This document shows, in pieces, positions 11,606 through 22,499 of a DNA stretch of 64,000 bases; position 1 is the stretch's first letter, and each line of letters starts with the position of its first letter. The notes under the pieces are model-generated. The model was not told the origin of the DNA, made no database searches, and saw only the letters and a program-made list of their open reading frames with translations. A program made the translations under genes and the position numbers. Where the stretch lies: the NCBI GenBank assembly GCA_003868215.1, contig QWDQ01000004.1, forward strand, positions 744,001 through 808,000, read 5' to 3'. This DNA is from Pseudophaeomoniella oleicola. Lineage: Eukaryota > Ascomycota > Eurotiomycetes > Phaeomoniellales > Phaeomoniellaceae.

Positions 11606-14148
11606 TTATTTCAGGTTGCTGTTCCTGACGAGTTGTTGCCTTTCCTCCCAGCTGCCCTGACTCTTCTTGAAGGCCTTGGAGTTGGATCGGGACAAAAGGC
11701 CTTTCAAGCTCGAGATTGACCCCGAGTTTTTAATTCCAGGGGTCTGGATCCTCCCCTTGATCTTCTTGCTTGCAGTGGACACTGCCGGTGTCGAGGTGGC
11801 CTTCTTGGCCGAATTGGCCGACACTGCTCGCGAAGCGACCGGTGTATTATGAGGTCCAGAAGAGTTACGTGGCTTTGCCACCTGTGCCTTGCGACGCTGA
11901 GGCGATGACTTGGTAGATGCAAAGGAGACGTTTCGCTTTCCTGGGGACCTGGCTACTTTCTTGGATACTTTGACACTACCTCTGCTCTTCGCGCTTGGGG
12001 TAATGCCAGTAGTCTTCGGCTTTTTGGACTTGTTGAGGTTGAGGGCTAATGAGCCCTCGTCCAACACTGACTGCAGCTTCCTTTTGGCCCCAGCCAGAAT
12101 ACCAGATTTCTTGTCCGTCGTTTTCTCTTTGGCATTGGTCTTGTCGCTGCTCTTCTTCTCTGGTGCTCGCTTACCAAGGATACCTCGACAACCAAGGCTA
12201 CCACACCGACATTCCTGTACGTTCCTCGCACAGAAAGGATCAAAATTGTAGTCATAGGTGAGCTCTTCGCCGGTCATGATGCCACGTTCACCATTGGCGA
12301 AGAGAGCCATCCTGGGCTTGCCATCAACGGTCCACTTCTCCATCCTGCAATTTGGCTCACATGAATGATTGACGAATCGAGCAATTGAACCTCGCGCTGT
12401 AGCGTCAATTACAAGGGCGGAATCAAAAAGCATCAGGTAATAATGCTAGTACGTTAGTCAGTAGTGATAGCATTTCCGGAGGGATCGCAACTTACATCGT
12501 TGTCCTTGTAGGTGGTTCTCATTCTATGTTCCGTCTCTTCCTGCGTGATGATTTCACCAGAATATTCCACAATTATTTGGTTTGGCCTAAAGGTTCGGTT
12601 GGCTCTGACTCCATAGCCGCGATCGACTGTCTTGATGACCTCGACTCCAACAGCATATTTACCGCCTTTTTTGACTCTGGCTTTCAGCTCAGCAAAGCTC
12701 CTGTTGCCACAGTCCTTGGACCCGAGACTACAGTTACTTTCATTACATTCGTAGAACATAATGCGATTCTGGCAGTCTTCATCACATCCGGGGGTCGCGC
12801 TGCATCCGCAGAGGGAGCGAAACTGCTTCAGCAGGGGGTCATTCCCACGCCAGTATGCCGCGGCATCACCGACGAAGGTATTCTTGCTCAGCTTCCGCCA
12901 TTCATCCGCTTTGGGCCGGCTTGACTGAAGTGGTGAAAAAACGTCAAAAGGAAGCTTGAAATCTGTCCCAATGTTCCACAAACGTTCGCATGCAAACATT
13001 GGTAGCGGAAGAATGCTGTTTTCTTTGACAGAGAGCTCTTCACCTGCCGGTATGGATTTACGGCCTTTTTTCTGGGCCTTACTACGCTGTGTAGATAAAT
13101 CTCGAACTTGGCCAGCATAGAGACCAGATGCAAGGAACTTCTTCGGTTTGTATGGACGTGGAAGAGAGGATTGGTTGGGCTCGGCTGAAGGAGTAGGAGC
13201 AACAGTGACGATCGACATATCGCTTTTGAGAACAGGCTCGCTAACTCGGCGTCTCTTGGTCGTCGGACCCTCAAAAGAAGATATGGATACCTCGGGTGTT
13301 AGAACGGCGGAGCGGGGACGGAGGCTCCCAGTTCGCTTTAGAGAGCCAAGTCGGTCCTTCCCACGTTCCATAGCAGTATGCGATCGCTTCCCGAGTGTAT
13401 TAGCGCTCGCAGTGATATCTGAGACGATGCTGCCAGCACGCTCGATTATCGAGAGTCTAGATGAACGCCGTGTTGCCTTCTCGTCTGCTGCTTTGTACTT
13501 CGCTTGTCTCTCCTGTTCAGCCTTTTCTTTAATTTCTCTCGCCGAAAATTTCTTATCTAAGGAATCACTTTCCGGCTGTACCACATTGATGGTGTCCAAG
13601 GAATCCATGCTCTTATTTCTATTGCCCGGAACTGAAAGGTCTGCACGGCTCAGGGTCCAGTCCATGTTTAGCGCATCGATACCATTTCTGAGCAGACTGG
13701 ACTCTGAACCACTTGGAACGAGTGTTTTGCCGGACACATTTCTCATGTTGTCTTGTAGATCCTCCTCGGTCTTCACTAAACGGATATCGCTGCGGCCCAT
13801 GCTGACGCGTGTTACGCGTTTCCCCTGGCCCTGGGAGATCTTCTTGATATTCAGCTCCTCGCTAGCCTGGCTTGACGCGTCTGTCGCGCTGTCATCTGGG
13901 GTAAGCAGCTGGCCATTCGGACGGTTGCTGACCACAATGGTATCATCATCCATGGGCAGTGTTTCTGAAGACATGGTTGATGATCGCGATAAGCGCGCGG
14001 CAGTACCAGACATGCCCGTCACTGGCTCCGTTTGCGATGTTGCACGCTGAAAGTTGAGCACTGTTTGAGTAAGAGGCATAGCAAAGGGAGGATAGCGATG
14101 AGTGCTGAGGGACGCGAACAGATCCGGCCCACGCGATTGTGATGGCAC
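11606..14148 (-). CDS. ASH1: Ash1-type SET-domain histone H3K36 methyltransferase
   Basis: Two exons, 14148-12496 and 12445-11606, joined by a 50-bp intron (GTAAGT donor, TACTAG acceptor) that restores YKDND-HYYLMLFD across the SET domain; 830 residues. Residues 1-430 are disordered and Ser/Arg/Lys-rich. Near 430-480 lies a Cys-rich AWS domain (CGCSATPGCDEDCQNR, ECNESNCSLGSKDCGN). The SET core follows with RGYGVRANRTF, VEYSGEIIT, RFVNHSCEPNC (Asn577) and ELTYDYNF, then a post-SET CRCGSLGCRG. A basic Lys/Ser/Pro-rich tail of about 190 residues ends the protein. AWS plus SET plus post-SET without WW or SRI domains separates it from Set2 and fits fungal Ash1, which methylates H3K36 in poorly transcribed chromatin. 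Met24 is an alternative start. Confidence 0.85.
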
Positions 14149-14824
14149 GACCAGAAAATGTATCCTAGTCGAATATCATAATCATACAACAAGTAAGTAA
14201 GGTTCGTGTCGTCTATGTAGTTATGATTATATTTTGCGCGTAACGGTCGTTTTCGAGTTGGGGGAGGAAGATGGTGAATTAAAAGCAATCGGAGATGCTG
14301 GGGAGGCACTATGGAAAGTGATCTTCTGAGCGGCCAATGGTCCCACGACCTCCCCACGACAACAACATTCCCAAACACTGGACAAGCAATGAGGGCACGG
14401 ATCTATCATACCGGGGTAAGATACCGGAGCAAGCGCACTCTGGAGAACCATGGCAATCCTCCCGGATACTTGCCAATCTATGAAGTCCGGCTGTCTATGG
14501 TATCAGACAGCTGCAACATATCGCGTTGTGTTCGTTATGAAGATAACTCACGAGCAATCTTTCGGAGTGCCAGGCAATCCTTCAACGTTGTCAAAGTAAA
14601 TGTTCATTTTATTAGTATATTCATAACAAACGTGAGAACTGTGAGGTATCGCCGCGATCTGAATCATCAGTCGCAACTGTTTCAATATGCTATAAAAAGA
14701 ATGTGAACGGGAGTACAGTGAAAAGCCAAAGTACATTCCAGCAGAAGAACAGAAGGCGGTTCCTGCAGAAAATATAGCAACCGAGACATAGACAGAGAGC
14801 ATTCAATAGCCAAGAGGAAATTCT
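14149..14824. other. Intergenic, ASH1 promoter and SAM decarboxylase 3' flank
   Basis: About 680 bases. The half next to 14148 holds C/T-rich runs on the minus strand expected of a promoter and leader; the other half is the A/T-rich 3' flank of the decarboxylase gene. No gene is seen. Confidence 0.5.
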
Positions 14825-16339
14825 CTAGTACCGTTCCCCAAGCCGCGGTGCACCACCCCTCCAATCGTTACGCTCGTAGTAGCGGAAAACCAGATCATAG
14901 CCATCGAGGTCATGAACGATGCGGTCAACGCGGCGGTAGCCTTTGATGGTGTCCATCATGGCATGACGACGGGCAGTTTGTCTCTCCAAGACTTTAATTG
15001 CATGTAGCCCATCCAGGTCATCAGCCGCCAACTCCCCCGCAGATGATTTCGCTTCGAAGACCGTAACAGTGAAACGGCCAGGCTTGAAAATGTCAACCAC
15101 TTGACTGACAATGTCAATCGTCTCACCATTCTTCTGATTGATAGGGACATTGGTCTCGAAAGATGCGTAAGAGCAGTGTGGCTCGGGAGTCACGTGGACT
15201 GTGAAGTAATGCCCATGTTTCTTGCCGCCATGAGGTGCTGGGATGACACCATTGGCCGAGAACCCACACGGATAGAATTGATACGCGTCGATGCGACCGT
15301 CAGGGTACTTGCTCTTGGGGTATATGTTGGAAAGGCCGCACTCATCAGAAACAATAGTGCCCAGCGCATGGCCTTCCGTGGTGAGTTCTTCGGGAAACAC
15401 TCCGTCACCGTTGGCCACAATATCTCCATCGTCAGATGATGTGTGGCTAAAGACATCAACGTGGTCATTATCAGTGGACTTAAAGGCATGATACTGACGT
15501 TCTGCGACCGCACTCGCATGGTCAAGGTAGAATTGTTTAGCATTCTCCTCGTCCAAATCAGTCATCAATACCTCCAACGTTTCGTCTTCAGCTGCGACAG
15601 CATCACCTTCTCCAGACTCCGGGATCACAGTTGGTAGGTTGATGACCTTGGTCTCGGTCTCCACATCGCCTTCTGGAGGACTCGCTGGTGGCGTTAACAA
15701 GGTATTTGGTTCCGTTAAGTACAGATACCAATGCTCCCCGTTCATCTTGCCAATCATATAAGCGCTACCACCCAGGAAAAGTCGATCAAGCGTTCTGACT
15801 TCGTCTCGCCAGCTACGGTGAGGGCCACGTTGACGATCGGGAAACAAGAAGTTCTTGCGACTGTAAAAAACCCTGTAAGGAGGCGCCGCAATACCGATGC
15901 CACGACTAGCAGGAGCCGTATGCTGGGGAAATCCCCCAAATAAAGCTGCGATCTCGAGGATGCGTGGCAAACCACAAAGCAGAGTGGTAGTACCGCAAGT
16001 CTTCAGGATCAGCTTGTGTGGGAATACGAACATGCTCGACTCCGAAAGTAGATAGGCATCCACATCTTCGGATTCGACAATCGAAAGAACCTTACAGTTG
16101 ACCAGATCAAGCATGTCCTTCCAGACTTCCGGGTCGACTGCCTTGAGGCCCTTGGGGTTGTTGGGGTTTACCTCATGGGCAGATGCGCTGAACCAGACCT
16201 CTAAGAGCTTCTCAGGTCCTTCGAACGCATTCGTGGAGTCAAGATCGTCTGCAGCTTCATGATTGATCTTCAAGGACGGTGTTGGATTGAACGAAGAAGG
16301 CGATGCAGTATATGCTTTGGGAATGCTAATATCTACCAT
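14825..16339 (-). CDS. SPE2: S-adenosylmethionine decarboxylase proenzyme
   Basis: An intronless 504-residue protein of the pyruvoyl-dependent AdoMet decarboxylase family, which makes decarboxylated AdoMet, the aminopropyl donor for spermidine and spermine. The self-cleavage site is in YLLSESSMFVF: cleavage at Glu100-Ser101 would yield the pyruvoyl group on Ser101. Cys115 in LKTCGTTTLL lies 14 residues further on, the same spacing as Ser68 to Cys82 in the human enzyme. FEGPEKLLEVWF near residue 40 and VFEAKSS near the end also match the family. It is longer than yeast (about 396) and human (334) enzymes because of acidic low-complexity insertions (residues about 220-250 and 295-330). It has an unusually long upstream region carrying small upstream ORFs and otherwise nearly free of ATG, consistent with translational control by polyamines as known in animals and plants. 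Confidence 0.95.
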   Translation of the reverse strand: MVDISIPKAYTASPSSFNPTPSLKINHEAADDLDSTNAFEGPEKLLEVWFSASAHEVNPNNPKGLKAVDPEVWKDMLDLVNCKVLSIVESEDVDAYLLSESSMFVFPHKLILKTCGTTTLLCGLPRILEIAALFGGFPQHTAPASRGIGIAAPPYRVFYSRKNFLFPDRQRGPHRSWRDEVRTLDRLFLGGSAYMIGKMNGEHWYLYLTEPNTLLTPPASPPEGDVETETKVINLPTVIPESGEGDAVAAEDETLEVLMTDLDEENAKQFYLDHASAVAERQYHAFKSTDNDHVDVFSHTSSDDGDIVANGDGVFPEELTTEGHALGTIVSDECGLSNIYPKSKYPDGRIDAYQFYPCGFSANGVIPAPHGGKKHGHYFTVHVTPEPHCSYASFETNVPINQKNGETIDIVSQVVDIFKPGRFTVTVFEAKSSAGELAADDLDGLHAIKVLERQTARRHAMMDTIKGYRRVDRIVHDLDGYDLVFRYYERNDWRGGAPRLGERY

Positions 16340-18007
16340 CTCCGATCTGGCTATGGTGAGGTAAACCTCAAGACGGACTCAGCTGAAGTTTCTAGCGTAG
16401 TCGACGACGGGTGCAACAGCTTTGGCAGTTGGGTGAAGCACTATCTGCCACCCAGACGAACAATGCGGTGTTCGTCTGAGAAGAGAAGGCCCACTGTTCG
16501 GTGGGAGATGTTGGAGGCTGGCTTTTGCCAGCAGCAATCGCAGATGATATTGAACGGACCTCAGGGGTCGTTAGGGAGGTCGAGCGGAGAGGGGGATGAG
16601 GTAATCCTTTTCGAAGTGAATTGTGGGCTATCAGTAAGTCCTCGTTCTGACAGATTCCGATACCCTGGTCAAGTATCGGGTCCAGCAGACGAGGTTATCT
16701 GCTTTTCGTGTATATTCGGGGAGTGGAGATGAGGCGACCGCACGTAGCTGGTGTTATCTGGGTCTGTCGAGAGGGATAAGGTTAGTTGAATGGAAACGAC
16801 GACGACCGAAACCCATCTAGATGACGAACTGGATAGCACAAAAGCCGTCTTCTGGATCAGGGGTGGAAAGGTACTGACTTTGCAGGCTTAGAGAGGAAGC
16901 GCAGCAGATCTGCTTGGCACATAGAAAGGACTATGAAATCAACAACGCGGGCAACGGATGGCTGGTAACAGCCGTTGGCAGCTAACAGCGCGCTTCAGTA
17001 GAAACGTTGAGAATTGCCAGACTTGCGATGGGAGTTGGTCATGTAATGCGATCAGTTTTGCAGTGACGTCGAGGGTAACGGAGCTGGGTCAAAGCTTGGG
17101 CCCGAATCACACAGACGATTCGAGGGGTGAATCAAGTCGAGACTTGAGATCGAGAGATATTGTTACTCGTAGGCTTATCAACAAGCACTTGCCCGTTGTC
17201 TAAAGATATTGTAGAAGATGCAGAGAGAAAAGACGTTCTCTCGTTGTGTTTTGTGTGTAAGTTAGCGGCGCAGTAATTTTCATTTGGGGAAGCGGGCAGA
17301 ATCGTCTAACGTTAAGTCCAGTGAAGTTAATAATTACCGTAGGATTTTCCGTGTTTGGCGGGGAAATGAAAGGAACCGATTCGTCTGATCGCCTACTACG
17401 TATTGGCACATGCTGCTCTCCTACTACTACGTAGTACGTAGTAAATACAATACTATTACCAGGTACGTAGGGACTTTGCCTTACCTTAGTCATTCTCTAC
17501 GTAATTGAGATACAGTACAGCAGATAATAGACGCCATCGATGTGATGGGTACAGCGTATGCTACAGTACACAAATGCTTCCCATTCTTACCTTATCTTTT
17601 TCAATTGATCGATCGCCTGCTACAACGTGTTGCTCTTCTTACCAAAGAGAATCTACGCTACCGATAGTATCATGACCAGAAAGGAGCCTCCTTTTGTATG
17701 AGGCATTTATTAATTCGCTCTCCATCAAACCTGACCGCCTCTGCTTCATCTGCTCTTCAATACGCCATGTCCATCGATGCTTCGAGGACTACAACTACCT
17801 TAGTACTAATACGCTCTCTCCACCTTCCAAGCACTTAGCCATAGATCGAGATCTAGCTGGCAAGGGCATTTATCCCCGGCTATCTTTTCCTCTGCCAACC
17901 GGATGGCAACCATTATTCATATACGACCCATAACATCTGCAATTCATTACGATCATAACAAGCCGCCGTGATGCCTCATGATAAACCCTCTTCTCCTTCG
18001 TCTTATC
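16340..18007 (-). promoter_or_regulatory. Long leader/promoter of the SAM decarboxylase gene with small upstream ORFs
   Basis: On the minus strand the 414 bases from 16340 to 16753 contain no ATG at all (about six would be expected by chance). Just upstream sit three tiny ORFs: 16816-16754 (20 codons plus stop), 16922-16857 (21 codons plus stop) and 17042-16995 (15 codons plus stop), all with a weak start context (T at -3). AdoMet decarboxylase mRNAs of animals and plants are regulated by upstream ORFs; that this leader is transcribed here is inference. Farther out (17395-17505) are several TACTACGTAGTA-type motifs. The stretch 17520-18007 is probably promoter and APC8 3' flank. No other gene is seen. 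Confidence 0.45.
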
Positions 18008-20207
18008 TTATGTTCCCATTCCATCAGTGTCCCGAGTGTCCCGGATCCCTCGAAGGCCCGCTTTGGCTTCTTCCACCTCTACCCCATCTTGACAGAGCTC
18101 CTCAAACAACGATTCTGCTCGATCCAGTTCGCCTCGCCGCATGGCCCATCTGGCCAGCCATAGCCGTGCTTTAGACGTGGTCGCGGTCACTCCTGTCCCA
18201 AACGGTTCTTCACCCCCGACAGATCCGTCGTTCTCCACCTCCTCGTCTGATGATAGCACTTCGGTCGCGTCATCATCATCAGGGGAAAGTCTCCCAGGGG
18301 CATTCTTTGCTTTCGCCACCAATTTTCCGGTGCTGCCACTCTCCTGGGCTATGGTAAGTTCCATGTACTCTGCTGTAGTCTCGAGATCGCCAAGTCTCTC
18401 GTAGAGATTCGCAATCTGGAGGAGGGTATCGGGATCAAGTAATTTCCGTCCTCTCGACTGTGAGGGTACATCTTTCCCAAAGCTTTGTCGACCCGGTCCA
18501 GAGTTGGCGCCGCTGCCGAATGAGGTTGGATTCGAGTCGCTCGTATCATTCTCGTAGTATGTCCCCGCTACCAGTGCCCTTTTGAAGGACTTGATGGCAG
18601 GTACATAACGGCCCATCTTCGTGTAGCACGCTCCAACTGCTTGCCACATTTTAGGATCATACGGTCGTAAAGCCGCGGCGCGTTGATAATAGAACAATGC
18701 ATAGAACGACATATCAAGAACTTCGTACGCTTGGCCCAAACCATACCATGCCCTGTAATCCTTGCGATTGACATCAACAGCCCGTCGATATGACTCGATC
18801 GCTGCATGGGTATTCTTCATCTCAATGTACTCGTGCCCCATCAGCGTCCAGGCGGATAGAAAGTTCCTATCCAAAGTCAGGGCACGACGGAAGTACATGA
18901 CCGCCTTCTCGTGTTCTGACTTCAGCGAATAGTAGTTGCCTACCACGCAGCACGTTTCCGGCCGGAATTTATCGGTGGCAGTTGCGAGCTGTGCTAGGAA
19001 AGATAACTGGGGACGGTTGCCCATCACATATAAGATATTCGAATAATGGTCAAGGGCGTCGAGGCGATGAGGATCTTTGATGAGAAGGTCCGTAAAGATT
19101 TCAGAGGCTGTCTCGAAGTCTTTTGCATGATAGTGTAGAAGGGCAGCTTGTGTTGCAATAAATGAAGAAGATGGGAAGATTGCTTGAAGGTTGTCGAGGT
19201 TAGAGACGATCTCACCATCATGTTGATATAGTTCCTGGGAACAATATAGTTGAAATATGAGCGTCATGACGTTGGGTGGCAGTTGTTGTAAGATTCGGTT
19301 CATCTGTGAAGATTAGCAGAGTCACCGTAGACAAGTCGTCTGCTCACCTCTTCTACGCTGCCAACTAGGTCATTGAGCTCGTTCCATGCTCCCCAGTGGT
19401 ATGGGTATCGGTGTACGGATCTAATAAGCCAGGTTTTCGCTTCGTCATCATTTTTTGACTTGGCCAGAACAACACCATATAGATATTCCAGCCACCCATC
19501 GCTCTGGTCTTCGCGTCCGCTCTCCTTCAGATCGTGAAAATACCCTTCCAGTCCACGGGAAAGCTCTGCCAATTCCCGATTGATTGTCATTCCTCCGTCT
19601 GCTGGGCCGAGCACCATCTCACTCTCTTCATCCTTTCGCTTCTCGCCGGACATATATCTCGCATATAGAGCAAGGAATAAGGATTTTTGGCTTAAACTCG
19701 GAAACGGGCTGGCTAGAGATGACCTTGAGAGATTCCGGGTCTTGCCTTTCATTTTCTGAGGCGTTGACAGCGATGGCTTGCTTTTCGACTTTTCGTAGAC
19801 AGTGAGACCACCCGCTGGTATGCTTGGGGGAAGGAAGACCGCAGCACATCGGTCGTACTCCCTTGTATCAAAATATGACTTGGCTAATAGATACCTGTGC
19901 GCTTCTCGTGCTTCAAGAGCGGCCTCATAAGGGTTCGACGTCTGCGTAGATATCAACGGATTAGATATGGCAGGCTCCGTGACATCTTGCATAGGTGAAT
20001 CTGGCGGAGAATCAGGTGAATCGGAAAAGCCAATGGAGTTGAGCATTTCTGCTGCCCTATGGATCTTCAATACAAATCAACCCAGACGCGCAGTCATGCT
20101 CACCATTTTGCCGACTGGTACAGACATCTCTCTGAGCATTTGATTGCTGCCGTCTGAAATTCCCGCTTCAGAGTAGCGACCAATTCTGGTGAGAGCGCTT
20201 CAGCCAT
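18008..20207 (-). CDS. APC8: Anaphase-promoting complex subunit 8 (Cdc23)
   Basis: Three exons, 20207-20104, 20056-19348 and 19303-18008, total 702 residues. The first intron (47 bp) splices AAATG to GGCAGC, restoring the family motif AKWAAEML; the second (44 bp) joins SVEE to MNRILQQ. The protein starts MAEALSPELVATLKREF. The middle and C-terminal parts are tetratricopeptide repeats: CCVVGNYYSLKSEHEKAVMYF, AWTLMGHEYIEMKNTHAAIESY, AWYGLGQAYEVLDMSFYALFYY and MWQAVGACYTKMGRYVPAI are successive units. Apc8/Cdc23 is a structural TPR dimer in the APC/C E3 ligase, which degrades cyclins and securin. A disordered acidic insert (DDDDATEVLSSDEEVEND) near residue 620 lies between late repeats. The upstream exon is short and was found by its match to the family N-terminus. 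Confidence 0.92.
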
Positions 20208-20837
20208 GGCTGGTAGGGATTCCAGTGACTGACGACTATGGCACAGTTCCCTTTGTCGTTACCGAACGCACATGCTGTAGCGTGGCGTCTTCTCAGTCCC
20301 TCCGTTAGTGATTCGGACCTCTGAGAAATGACATATGCATATCAACTTCTGATGAGAGTAGGTTCAAGACTCCGCTTCAAAACAAATAAATTGGAGATCA
20401 CCAAGTTGGCGATGCGCGTAGCATAACCATCCCCACGCGTCTAAGATCGGTGCTTTTCATGGCGACTTGCCTTAATCAGATGCTTTTCCAGGGATAACCA
20501 GCAAGGTTTCAGGCGTGCTCCCCTTTAACTAAAATTGGCTCACTGCGGGGACTTTGGTTGGTGAGTTTCAGGAGAAGGATAAGGTAAATTACCTAACCCC
20601 AGTTAAGCAACATTAGCTCCCAGGGTCTCCTCATGCAGCAGTTCAAGTGCCGGAAACAACCAATCCAATGACCGTCTAGACATCTACCTCAATAGGGAGT
20701 AATCACAAACAAACATTTCTCATATATCTTTCATAAAGACCTTACTTCTGAGAATATTTTGGTAATTATGGCACAGTTATGCCTCTGGTAGAAGAACATC
20801 TCAAGCCAGAATTGGTCTTCTTGGAAGAGTTGTCATC
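20208..20837. other. Divergent promoter between APC8 and the DUF4048 gene
   Basis: About 630 bases separating two head-to-head genes. No gene is seen. Confidence 0.55.
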
Positions 20838-22499
20838 ATGGAACAGGAACAAGTCCCGGACGCTGCATCTAATAAGCTCATCGACACGAGCTCTTCAAAC
20901 ATGTCGGCAGATTCACCAGCGAAACGGTCCTCTCGACATACCAAGAGGCTGACATTAAATTTCCCAATCTTATCTCCCACGATAGCATCAGATCGCTATG
21001 ACTCACCCTCTTCTACATACTCTACGCCAGCACAATCCGGACCAAATTCGCCGAGCCGGTTAGAACATTCCGTGCCGTCACCTGTCGATTCTACTGGGTT
21101 CCTAACATCCATCGCTGCGCAAGAACGAAAAGTGTTGGAGTTGAAAGAGGAATTACAGCGGGCGGAGAACGACCTGGAGCAGCTGAAGAAGCAATGGGCG
21201 CAGTACGAAGCGACGAAGAAGAGAAGTGAGATACGCCACGTTGAAAGGTTGCAGCCGGTGCCAAAGCCTACTGATGGATCATTGGAGGAGGATGTCCCTA
21301 GGCGTGTGCAGCAACTGAAAAGATTAGAACGGCCTGTGAAGAAGTCTCAGCAGAGAGTATTTGAGGGGTCACGACATGCGAGGACGCTTTCACTTCTATC
21401 GCCAACGACACTAGGGGAGAGATATGCAGAGCGACCTTCAATTGACAAGGTCGCATCTCCCGAAATATCCGAAGACCGGAACAGGACGAGTTCAGATCAA
21501 CCAGAGGAGGCAACGCCGTTGGATATTGTCAATACTACATTCTCCAAGACCTACAAAGATCTCGCCAATAGGCGATCATTACCTCCAGCCTCTCGGGAGG
21601 TCCTTGTGAAGACTGGAAAACAAATGGCGTCCGATTTGAAAGAAGGGTTTTGGACCTTTGTCGAAGATATCAGACAGGCTACCGTAGGAGAGGAGGGAAT
21701 CAATGCCACAGACAACAGGACACTACGCATGTTACAATCACAGGCCGATCGACCAAATCTGAAACAAAGTGGCGCGAATGCACCGAAGAGGAAGAAATCG
21801 AGAGACCAGCTGGGAAGATTATCCAGCCTCGATCGTCAGATGAGCTCGGCAAGTAAGAGCTCAAGTAACTCTGTTGATAAGGACGATTCTTTCTGGAAAG
21901 AATTCGGTCTAGAAACCCCGGAACAAAAACGTATTGCGAAGCAACCTTCTAACAATGCGAAAGCATCAACTATTATGAACGATCTCCTTGATCAGGATGA
22001 TCATTGGGATCTGTGGGATTCTCCCGTCGTTCCCAGCACGTCCAAGAACGTTGCCACTGAAGGACCGAAACACAATCTTCGACACAGCAACTCCACGATT
22101 GGCTCACATAGTACGGCGGATACAAATCTGAAATCAGGGACTTCAAGCCACAGATCAAGCACAAGTTCAGTAGAAGTATCCTCCGGTCCACCCGGTCGGG
22201 CACAACAACAACAACCGCCGGCAGGTGGTGATCAGTCAACGGTTAATCAAGACTCTTCGGATAATGCGACTTTCCGCTGGTCCAAGACTTTCTCCCCGTC
22301 TCGCCTTTCTCGGACGATATCGGACATGATGAAAGAATTCGAAATCGAAGGTCCTTTAACTGAAGAGACATTAGCTGCAGCTGTCGCGCAAAAAGCTATG
22401 GGAACGGACCAAGAGACCGAATCCACGACGACAACAACGAAGGATGGGCAGCTTAACAGGTCCGATAGTATTTCATCGACCTCTGAACGGATTCTTTAA
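20838..22499 (+). CDS. DUF4048-type fungal protein of unknown function
   Basis: A single-exon 553-residue protein. The N-terminus is Ser/Thr-rich and includes HTKRLTLNFPILSP, the motif I associate with fungal DUF4048 proteins; family naming is from memory. Residues about 95-135 form a coiled coil (ERKVLELKEELQRAENDLEQLKKQW). A second conserved-looking segment, residues about 240-290, reads TYKDLANRRSLPPASREV and GFWTFVEDIRQATVGEEG, which looks like a short amphipathic helix pair. The rest is disordered and Ser-rich, with a glutamine run (QQQQPP) and a C-terminal helix (SRTISDMMKEFEIEG). No catalytic motif, membrane segment or targeting signal is visible. The coiled coil plus disorder suggests a scaffold or adaptor, but no function can be assigned. 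Confidence 0.75.
   Translation: MEQEQVPDAASNKLIDTSSSNMSADSPAKRSSRHTKRLTLNFPILSPTIASDRYDSPSSTYSTPAQSGPNSPSRLEHSVPSPVDSTGFLTSIAAQERKVLELKEELQRAENDLEQLKKQWAQYEATKKRSEIRHVERLQPVPKPTDGSLEEDVPRRVQQLKRLERPVKKSQQRVFEGSRHARTLSLLSPTTLGERYAERPSIDKVASPEISEDRNRTSSDQPEEATPLDIVNTTFSKTYKDLANRRSLPPASREVLVKTGKQMASDLKEGFWTFVEDIRQATVGEEGINATDNRTLRMLQSQADRPNLKQSGANAPKRKKSRDQLGRLSSLDRQMSSASKSSSNSVDKDDSFWKEFGLETPEQKRIAKQPSNNAKASTIMNDLLDQDDHWDLWDSPVVPSTSKNVATEGPKHNLRHSNSTIGSHSTADTNLKSGTSSHRSSTSSVEVSSGPPGRAQQQQPPAGGDQSTVNQDSSDNATFRWSKTFSPSRLSRTISDMMKEFEIEGPLTEETLAAAVAQKAMGTDQETESTTTTTKDGQLNRSDSISSTSERIL

Noticed and set aside
13148-14050. 300-residue open frame antisense to ASH1
   Set aside because: It overlaps the methyltransferase exon; residues are leucine/serine-rich without domain signature, as expected of a shadow of Ser/Arg-rich coding DNA.
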